Part shown: one piece after another, positions 33,220 to 39,268 of the stretch
Layout: each line of letters begins with the position of its first letter
Position numbering within the stretch: position 1 is the first letter of the stretch
Notes under the pieces: model-generated
Databases searched by the model: none
Seen by the model: only the letters and a program-made list of their open reading frames with translations
Told to the model about the DNA's origin: nothing
Position numbers and translations under genes: made by a program
Source of the DNA: Planctomycetota bacterium
GTDB lineage: Bacteria; Planctomycetota; B15-G4; SIAN01
Length of the DNA: 41,063 bases
Assembly (NCBI GenBank): GCA_016872815.1
Contig: VGYY01000004.1
Coordinates: 1 to 41,063 of the forward strand
Reading direction: 5' to 3'

Positions 33220-34221
33220 GTGCGCGGCAAGTGGCTGGTGGCGGGAGTGGTGGTGCTCGGCGTCGTGCTGGCGCTGCTGGCGGCGTGGATGCGCGGGCGC
33301 CGCGGGCCGGTGCTGCCGCTCAAGCCGGGCACGGCGCTGCTGGTGACCATCGGCGACGGCGAGCTGCCGACGCTCGGCCCGTTCGCGGCCGACGCGATCG
33401 GCTTCACCGCGTGCCATGGCGTCTCGAGCGAGCTCGCGGCGACGCTCGGCAGCATCGCCACCAGCCGGATGCCGCGTGAGCACGGGCTGGTGCGCGCGGG
33501 CGACACGCTCCTTCCCGAGCTGCGGACCTTCGCCGAGCTGCTGCGGCCGCAGGGTTTCCGCGTGGCGCTGTTCACCTGCTCGACGCTCCCGGCGCGCACC
33601 TCGGGATGGGCGCGCGGCGCCGATCTGGTGTTCGAGAACCTCGCGCCCGATCCCGCGACCGCTGCGGAGCGTGCCGCGAGCTGGCTGCTGGCGGCGGAGA
33701 CGGCGCCGGCGCTCGCCTGGCTGCACGTCGACGAGTGGCCGCAAGGCGCACCCGCCACGTTCCTCGAGCAGCTCGCGCCGGTGGCCGATCGCCTGCTGCT
33801 GGCGGTGGCCGAGCTCGGGGATCGCGAGCGGCCGCGTCTCGCGTTGCGCGTGCCGGGCGGGCTGCTCGCGGCCGGCGCGGTCGCGCGTCCGGTCTCGCTG
33901 CTGGATCTGGCGCCGACGTTGCTCGAGCTCTACGGCGCGCCGGTTCCCAGCGACTGGATGGAGCCCTTCCTGCTCGACCCGCGCACGCGGGCGGTGCGCT
34001 TCTTCGCCTTCGCGCGCCCGCTGCCGCCGCCCGACCTCGATGCCGACGCGCTGACGCTGCGCTCAGGGACGTTCGAGTTCATCGCCGATCCCGCCGCCAG
34101 CCCGGCCGAGCGCTGCGAGCCGCCGCAAGCACGCGCCGAAGCGTTGCGGATCCTGCGCGAAGCCTACGGGTGGCAACCCGATGCCGAGGGGCGCTTCCGC
34201 CATCGGCGCGCGCCGCGCTGA
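33220..34221 (+). CDS. Membrane-anchored sulfatase/alkaline phosphatase-superfamily-like protein, degenerate
   Basis: The 333-residue protein starts with a TM anchor (about 5-22). The rest follows sulfatase order: LLVTIGDGEL (41-50) where sulfatases have the LDTLR-type metal site, SSELAATLGSIATSRMPREHG at about 69-90 where the C/S-x-P-x-R formylglycine box would be, FAELLRPQGFRVALFTCS, then a central part shortened compared with the usual 450-500 residues, and VSLLDLAPTLLELYGAPVPS near residue 227. The catalytic Cys/Ser box and the metal Asp residues are not recognisable, so it is probably inactive or has a new function. Start GTG 33220 with AGGAG at 33208-33212; an ATG at 33216 leads to a short wrong frame. 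Confidence 0.7.
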   Translation: MRGKWLVAGVVVLGVVLALLAAWMRGRRGPVLPLKPGTALLVTIGDGELPTLGPFAADAIGFTACHGVSSELAATLGSIATSRMPREHGLVRAGDTLLPELRTFAELLRPQGFRVALFTCSTLPARTSGWARGADLVFENLAPDPATAAERAASWLLAAETAPALAWLHVDEWPQGAPATFLEQLAPVADRLLLAVAELGDRERPRLALRVPGGLLAAGAVARPVSLLDLAPTLLELYGAPVPSDWMEPFLLDPRTRAVRFFAFARPLPPPDLDADALTLRSGTFEFIADPAASPAERCEPPQARAEALRILREAYGWQPDAEGRFRHRRAPR

Positions 34222-34332
34222 CCCCCGCCTACGGACGGCCGCCCCTCCCGGACGATGGGAAGAGCACACCCTCCCGCGACGACGATCCGGGTTCGTGGCG
34301 ACGACATGGGCGACAGGAACCGGAGGGGGACC

Positions 34333-34944
34333 GTGCGCAGCCGCGGTTGGCGAGCGGCACTTGCTGTGATCGCCGGTTGCAGCGCACCCGGCGGGCCGTT
34401 GCTCGCCGTGGCCGTCCAGGCGCAGCACCCGACGCCGCGCGGGCTGCACGAGCGCTTCCTTCATCAGGCGCTGACGCGCAACGACGGCCTGCCCGACGTC
34501 ATGGCCTGCTCGATCGCGCAGGATCGCGACGGCTTCCTCTGGATCGGCACGGTCGACGGACTCGTCCGCCATGACGGCATCGCGCTGCGCCATCACCGCC
34601 TGAGGGACGATCCGGCGCTGGTCGAGGACGCGTTTGTCCATCTGGTCTTCGATCGCGACGGGCGCTTGTGGGCAGCAGGCCTCTCGAGCCTCCGTTTCCG
34701 CGATGAGTCGGGCTGGCATGCGATCGACCTGCCGGGCGAGTTCACCACCGAGCCGATCCGGGACCTGGTGGCGACGCCGGATGGCCGCGTCCACTTCTCT
34801 TGCGGCCGCCACATCGCCAGCGCCGACGCGACCTGCCGGATCGAGCGCACGGCCCCGCCCGCCGACGGTCGCGACGAGGCGGTGTCTGGTGCGTCGTCGG
34901 CGAGCGCGGTCGAGGCCCCCGCCGCGGCGCCGCTCACGAAGTGA
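34333..34944 (+). CDS. Truncated two-component-regulator propeller (Reg_prop) protein
   Basis: The 203-residue product starts with a signal peptide (about 1-30; IAGC at about 15-18 could be a lipobox) and then three Reg_prop beta-propeller repeats: QDRDGFLWIGTVDGLVRHDG, VFDRDGRLWAAGLSSLRFRD, and IRDLVATPDGRVHFSCG. In complete proteins such repeats form the periplasmic half of hybrid histidine kinases or diguanylate cyclases of over 700 residues. Here the frame ends in a low-complexity Ala/Pro tail without TM or kinase domain. It is likely a remnant or a tiny secreted propeller fragment. Start GTG 34333 has GGAGGGGG at 34322-34329; ATG 34306 is an alternative. The end overlaps the convergent pseudouridine synthase gene by 11 bp. 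Confidence 0.6.
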   Translation: MRSRGWRAALAVIAGCSAPGGPLLAVAVQAQHPTPRGLHERFLHQALTRNDGLPDVMACSIAQDRDGFLWIGTVDGLVRHDGIALRHHRLRDDPALVEDAFVHLVFDRDGRLWAAGLSSLRFRDESGWHAIDLPGEFTTEPIRDLVATPDGRVHFSCGRHIASADATCRIERTAPPADGRDEAVSGASSASAVEAPAAAPLTK

Positions 34945-36013
34945 CGGGCGCGGCCGGCGCCAGCGTGGCGAGCAGCTCGGCGAAATCGGGCCACAGCGGC
35001 GCCCGCACCGCGAGCGGGTCGCCGCCGCGCGGGTGGGCGACGACCAGGCGTTCGGCGTGGAGCGCCTGGCGCGGCAGCATGAGCCGCGTCCGCATCGCGT
35101 CGTCGAGCCGCTCCTCGTAGTAGGCGAGGAAGTACGACTCGTCGAGGCCGTAGATCTTGTCGCCCACCAGCGGGAAGCCGGCGTGGTGGAGGTGGCAGCG
35201 GATCTGGTGGCGACGGCCGGTCCAGAGGCGACAGCGGACCAGCGTGAAGTCGCGGTAGCGCCGCTCGACGGTCACCCCGGTGCGGCTCGGGCTGCCGCCC
35301 GGCACGACGGCGCGGCGGTTGGCGACCAGGCTGGTCGGATGGTCGCCGATCGGGGCGTCGATCACGAAGGTCTCGTCGCGGACCGTGCCGTGGACCAGCG
35401 CGAGGTACTCCTTGATCGTCTCGCGACCGCGCATCTGGCGGCCCATCTCGGCGGCGACCGGGTCGCTCTTGGCGACGAGGAGCACGCCGCTGGTCTCGAG
35501 GTCGAGGCGGTGGCAGAGCTTGGGGACGATGCCGGTCTCGGGATCGAAGCCGGGCGCGCCGACGCCGAAGCGCTCGTGGAGGCGCGTGATGACCGTGTCC
35601 TCCAGCAGCCGACCGCCGGGATGGACCGGGATGTCGGGCGGCTTGTTGACCGCGATCAGGTCGCGGTCCTCGTGCAGCACGTCGAGCGTCGCCGGTGCGC
35701 CGGCGCGGTGGAGGTCGAGCTCCCGTTTCGGGCGCGGCAGGCGGACCAGGATCGTCTCGTGCGCCCACACCTTGCGGCTCGGCCGAGCGGAGCGACCGAC
35801 CATCTCGACCTGACCCTGCCGGATCAGCTCCTCGATCTTGGTGCGCGAGCGCCACGGGCAGCGCTTGGCGAGGAACTGGTCGAGCCGCATCCCCGCCTCG
35901 TGCCCGTCCACCACCAGCCGCAGCCGGCTGCGCAGCGTCGACAGGCGCGCCGCGTCCGCCGCGTCCGTGCGCGCGTCGTCTCGATCGTCGGCATCGGCAT
36001 CGGTCGCAGCCAC
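34934..36013 (-). CDS. RluD-family 23S rRNA/tRNA pseudouridine synthase
   Basis: The 359-residue protein has a disordered acidic leader, then an S4 RNA-binding domain (GMRLDQFLAKRCPWRSRTKI, EELIRQGQVEM), and the RluA/RluD catalytic domain with LIAVNKPPDIPVHPGG and the catalytic Asp171 in HRLDLETSGVLL, followed by GRRHQIRCHLHHAGFPLVGD. It converts uridine to pseudouridine in ribosomal (or other) RNA. Which site it modifies is not readable. The start is uncertain: GTG 36013 is taken, giving a leader of about 37 residues before the S4 core. Upstream in-frame codons remain open, so a later start is also possible. It follows the Cys-cluster protein gene by 71 bp on the same strand. Confidence 0.87.
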   Translation of the reverse strand: MAATDADADDRDDARTDAADAARLSTLRSRLRLVVDGHEAGMRLDQFLAKRCPWRSRTKIEELIRQGQVEMVGRSARPSRKVWAHETILVRLPRPKRELDLHRAGAPATLDVLHEDRDLIAVNKPPDIPVHPGGRLLEDTVITRLHERFGVGAPGFDPETGIVPKLCHRLDLETSGVLLVAKSDPVAAEMGRQMRGRETIKEYLALVHGTVRDETFVIDAPIGDHPTSLVANRRAVVPGGSPSRTGVTVERRYRDFTLVRCRLWTGRRHQIRCHLHHAGFPLVGDKIYGLDESYFLAYYEERLDDAMRTRLMLPRQALHAERLVVAHPRGGDPLAVRAPLWPDFAELLATLAPAAPVTS

Positions 36014-36084
36014 GACGCCCGACTCTAGGCGAGCGGATCCCCGCCGGGCGGCGGCGGATCGCGCAGGCCGAGGATCCGGGCCGG

Positions 36085-37389
36085 TCAGGCGGGCGGGGGT
36101 GGCGCCGGCAGCGCGGCCTTGAATGCCACCCGCTTCGCCGGTTCGAGCAGGACCCAGCGGCCCTTCGCCTTGCGCTGGTCGATCACCTGGCCGGGGTAGA
36201 CGACGCTGGTCACGTGGCGGCCGTCGGCGCCGAAGAAATGGACGCGCCCAGCGGGCCCCAGCACCACGATCGTCTCCTCCTGCGTGTCCCAGCCGAGATG
36301 GTCGTCGGCGGCGGAGCGCGCGTCCTCCCACGCCTTGTGGGTCGGCCGCCCGCCCTCGCGCGCGCGATCGTTGGCGTGGCCGGTGCGGCGCGCCTCGCTG
36401 CGCGGGCGGTGCTCCAGATCGCGCGCGGCATCGCGCAGCAGCGCGTGGCAGCGGTTGGTGAGCCGTTCGAGCGCGATGCCGATCCCTGGCGCCCGGCTGC
36501 CGCCGCGTCCCGAGAAGACGGCGATCTCGCGCCGCAGCTGCCGCAGCGCATCGGGCAGCACCGGCAGCAGCGCCTCCTCGAGCGGCGCGGCCGCCACCGC
36601 CGGCGCCAGCCGTTTCGTGGCGGCTTCCGGCCAGCGACCGACCAGGTTGAGCCCCAGCAGCGGCCCGTCCTTCGCCGACTCGGTCCGCACCAGCTGCACG
36701 GTGAGCGCCATCGCCGCGCGCGGGTCGCGCCGCTCGAGCGGCGGCGGCGCCGGCTCGCCCGCGTGGGCCGGCAGTTGCGGCACGAACCAGCCCACGCAGA
36801 GCTGGCCGAGCACGAAGCAGCGGAAGCGCTCCTCCTCGAAGCCGGGCAGCAGCCGCCCGTAGAGCTCGTCGCGGTGGAGCGGCAGCGCCACCAGCTCGCG
36901 CGGGGCGCGCGGCCCGCCTGGTGCCGCGCCGTCGCCGCCATCGCCGTAGAGCCGTTCGAGGCGGGCGTCCTTGCGCCGCAGCAGCAGCTGGTCGAGCTCG
37001 ACCCAGTCGGGGCGTCCGGTCTCCTCGTAGCCGGCGAAGACGTGCTTCGCCGTCGGCGGCAGCGAGTGGCCGCAGCGCGAGCTCTCGCAGCGGAGGCAGA
37101 AGACGTGGCCGCGCTCGAACGCGACCGCGTTCAGCAGCGCGTCGCGGACGCGGCCGCGCAGCAGTGCGACCAGCTTGTCGGCCTCGGCCGCACGAAACTC
37201 GCCGGCCAGCCGCGAGTCGACGCCGTGGAACGACAGGAGCACCGGCAGCTCGACCGCGTCGACCCTGGCTTCGGGGGCGATCGACTGCTGTGCCGCCAGC
37301 AGCTCGCGCGCGACGCGCTCGAGCTCCGCCAGCGCGTTCGCGACGCGGGTGCGCTGGTCGGACGGGGCGCGAGTGCGATGCGGGTCCAT
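36085..37389 (-). CDS. Uncharacterised protein with CxxC...CxH cluster, coupled operon
   Basis: The 434-residue protein is not recognised. Visible features: a helical N-terminus (about 10-40), a possible metal site FCLRCESSRCGHSL (Cys98, Cys101, Cys106, His108), a following HVFAGYEETGRPDWVELDQL, and a long mixed middle part. At the end, TIVVLGPAGRVHFFGADGRH and VTSVVYPGQVIDQRKAKGRW look like a small beta domain. There is no signal peptide, so it is likely cytoplasmic. ATG 37389 shares the TGATG overlap with the 35-residue ORF upstream, which in turn overlaps the degenerate peptidase gene the same way. All three are therefore one translationally coupled unit. The Cys cluster could hold Zn or an Fe-S centre. 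Confidence 0.7.
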   Translation of the reverse strand: MDPHRTRAPSDQRTRVANALAELERVARELLAAQQSIAPEARVDAVELPVLLSFHGVDSRLAGEFRAAEADKLVALLRGRVRDALLNAVAFERGHVFCLRCESSRCGHSLPPTAKHVFAGYEETGRPDWVELDQLLLRRKDARLERLYGDGGDGAAPGGPRAPRELVALPLHRDELYGRLLPGFEEERFRCFVLGQLCVGWFVPQLPAHAGEPAPPPLERRDPRAAMALTVQLVRTESAKDGPLLGLNLVGRWPEAATKRLAPAVAAAPLEEALLPVLPDALRQLRREIAVFSGRGGSRAPGIGIALERLTNRCHALLRDAARDLEHRPRSEARRTGHANDRAREGGRPTHKAWEDARSAADDHLGWDTQEETIVVLGPAGRVHFFGADGRHVTSVVYPGQVIDQRKAKGRWVLLEPAKRVAFKAALPAPPPPA

Positions 37390-37496
37390 CAGAGATCGAT
37401 CCGCGCGGCGGCGCCAAGCTGCCGGGCGATCGCCGCGCGCTCGCCCGGCGGGGCGGCGAACCACTTCGCCAGCAGCTCCTTCACCCGCGCCGCCAT
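37389..37496 (-). CDS. 35-residue microprotein, TGATG-coupled on both sides
   Basis: This ORF starts with ATG overlapping the upstream stop by 1 bp and ends with TGA overlapping the next start by 1 bp (TGATG at 37388-37392 and 37495-37499). It is basic and amphipathic: MAARVKELLAKWFAAPPGER, then a second helix with AAIARQLGAAARIDL. Two short helices around a PPGE turn are predicted. No family is recognised. Its placement without any spacer on either side argues that it is translated. It may be an assembly partner of the Cys-cluster protein encoded just downstream. Confidence 0.6.
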   Translation of the reverse strand: MAARVKELLAKWFAAPPGERAAIARQLGAAARIDL

Positions 37497-38896
37497 CACC
37501 GCCCCTTCGCCGCCTTCACGTCGAGTGCCGACCAGATGCCGGCGCTGCCGGTCGCCCGCTCCCCCTGGGTCGCCGCCTGCGCGCCGAGCCCCCATTGCGA
37601 CTCGGCTGGAAACGGCCGTGGCAGCGCCACCGCCCACTTCTGGTCGTCGAGCCGCAGTTCGAGCGTGCTGCCGGTTGCCGTGAGCGCGAAGGTCGACTGA
37701 TAGCCGAGCCGCAGCGCCGGGACGTGCTCGCTCGCGAAGCGCTCCCAGCGGTCGTCCTCTGCGTGATGGTCGAACAGCGTCCAGCCGACGTCGGCCACCA
37801 GCGCCAGCGAGAAGAAGTCGCCGCCCGAGCGCCCGAACAGGAAGTTCAGCTGTCGTCCATCGGCCGGCAGGATCCGCACGGCGCCGCTCGCCGCGATCCC
37901 GCCCTTGATCGGCTCGCGCCGCCACGCGACGGCGTTGGTCCCGGGGAACGCGACCTGCACCCACTCCTTGCCGCGCGGCAGCAGCGAACGGGAGTCCTCG
38001 TCCCACTCCGGCTGCAGCGCGGCGACGTGGCGCTCGAACGCCTTCCCCTGGTCGCCGAACGACTTCAGCGCCAGTCGCCCGATCTCCGCGGCGAGGCCGT
38101 CGCCGTCGCCGAGCTGGCGCGCCTGCTTCAGCAGCGCCCCGAGCCTGGTGGCGCGGGCGTCGCTGGCGAGGAAGGCGAACGCCGTGGCGCGCACGGCGTA
38201 GCGCTCCGGCAGGTCGAGCTCGTCGATGCGATCACCCAGCACCTCCGCCAGCGGCGGCAGCTTCCGCGCCGTCGCCAGATCGAGCGAGCGCTGCTGGTGC
38301 TTGGCGAACTGCGGGATCGCGAAGCCGGGGAGCGTCAGCTCGGCGCCCATCGCCTCGCGCGCGACGCTGCTCGCCAGCCCGTCGACCAGCCACATCGGAT
38401 GGCCGAGGTGGTTCGCGCAGTGGTGCATGCGGACGACGTGCGTCGCCTCCCACGCCAGCAGGGCGAGCGTCAGCCCGGGCAACCCGACCGCGCGCAGCGT
38501 CTCGTCGCTGCACGGCGGCTGCAGCGCGACGTGGGCGCTCCCGTCGGCGTGCGCGGTCATCGCCAGGTTGCGGCGGAACTTGCCGCCGGTGAGCGCCTGC
38601 TCGGCCGCCTCGTAGCCGGCGATGGTGCGATGGAGGTTGACGGTCAGCGGCGCCGCCGGCGGTTTCGGGTCGGCGCCGAGCAGCCGCGTCGCGATCGGCC
38701 AGGTGCGCTCGACCAGCTTCAGCGCCGCCTCCGCCTGTGCGACCGCCGCCGGCGTCTCCTCGACGCCGTGGTAGCGCAATCGGAAGACGGCGCCGCGCCG
38801 CTCGAGGAGGGTCGGCGCCGCGACGCTCGGCGGATCGGTCGCCGGCGGCGATTGCAAGGCGAGCGCGAGCAGGAACGGCAGGCTCGAAGTGTCCAT
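37496..38896 (-). CDS. Secreted peptidase-like (gluzincin-fold) protein with lost zinc ligands, plus C-terminal beta domain
   Basis: The 466-residue protein begins with a short signal (1-16, SSLPFLLALALQS). The middle has LLAWEATHVVRMHHCANHLG (147-166) and PMWLVDGLASSVA (167-179). In HExxH metallopeptidases of the gluzincin type one expects H-E-x-x-H and a later W..EG.A; here the first His is Trp149 and the late Glu is Asp172, so zinc binding is doubtful. The C-terminal part (about 340-460) has alternating strands such as LNFLFGRSGGDFFSLALVAD and TFALTATGSTLELRLDD, resembling a LamG/DUF1080-like lectin domain. Possibly a pseudoenzyme that binds an envelope glycan or protein. First gene of the coupled three-gene unit; divergent from the CHAT-like ORF, 93 bp away. 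Confidence 0.68.
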   Translation of the reverse strand: MDTSSLPFLLALALQSPPATDPPSVAAPTLLERRGAVFRLRYHGVEETPAAVAQAEAALKLVERTWPIATRLLGADPKPPAAPLTVNLHRTIAGYEAAEQALTGGKFRRNLAMTAHADGSAHVALQPPCSDETLRAVGLPGLTLALLAWEATHVVRMHHCANHLGHPMWLVDGLASSVAREAMGAELTLPGFAIPQFAKHQQRSLDLATARKLPPLAEVLGDRIDELDLPERYAVRATAFAFLASDARATRLGALLKQARQLGDGDGLAAEIGRLALKSFGDQGKAFERHVAALQPEWDEDSRSLLPRGKEWVQVAFPGTNAVAWRREPIKGGIAASGAVRILPADGRQLNFLFGRSGGDFFSLALVADVGWTLFDHHAEDDRWERFASEHVPALRLGYQSTFALTATGSTLELRLDDQKWAVALPRPFPAESQWGLGAQAATQGERATGSAGIWSALDVKAAKGR

Positions 38897-38989
38897 GCCG
38901 CATGACGATCGGCGTCGGCGCGGCCAGAATCAATCGCGCGGCGATCCGCGTGGCAGCGACTCGTACGATCGCCCGCGAAGGGGACCCCG

Positions 38990-39121
38990 ATGCTCGCGCC
39001 GCAGGCGCAGGCGCCGTGGGAAGCGAAGGAGAAACTGCGCAGCGCCAAGGATGAGGACGGTCGGCCGCGCTACCGCGAGCGCGATTGGGCGGGATGGGTG
39101 CTGACCGGGGTTCCGGACTGA
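38990..39121 (+). CDS. 43-residue ORF resembling a CHAT-domain C-terminus
   Basis: ATG 38990 is preceded by GAAGGGGA. The product ends with KEKLRSAKDEDGRPRYRERD and then WAGWVLTGVPD. CHAT-domain (caspase-like) proteins end with a strongly conserved pattern of the type P-x-x-W-A-x-F/W-V-L-x-G; this ORF has just that end and nothing of the catalytic His/Cys core. It is either the scrap of a decayed CHAT protein gene or an unrelated small protein. No upstream DNA keeps the rest of the domain, since the divergent peptidase-like gene starts 93 bp away. Confidence 0.4.
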   Translation: MLAPQAQAPWEAKEKLRSAKDEDGRPRYRERDWAGWVLTGVPD

Positions 39122-39268
39122 GGGGCGGCGGATCGGCCCCGCTGCGGCTCGCGGTAAACCGTGCGGCCGGGTTGGGGCGCCGGTGAATCGCACGGGCGCT
39201 TCGCGGCGGGGCATCACGAGGAGAAGGGGCGCGGGGGCTTGCGGGAGTCCTGCGCTTCAGCGGCATCC

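Noticed and set aside
33216-33479. ATG at 33216 as start of an 87-codon protein
   Set aside because: It lies four bases before the GTG start of the sulfatase-like protein and gives a Gly/Arg-rich frame without conserved pattern.
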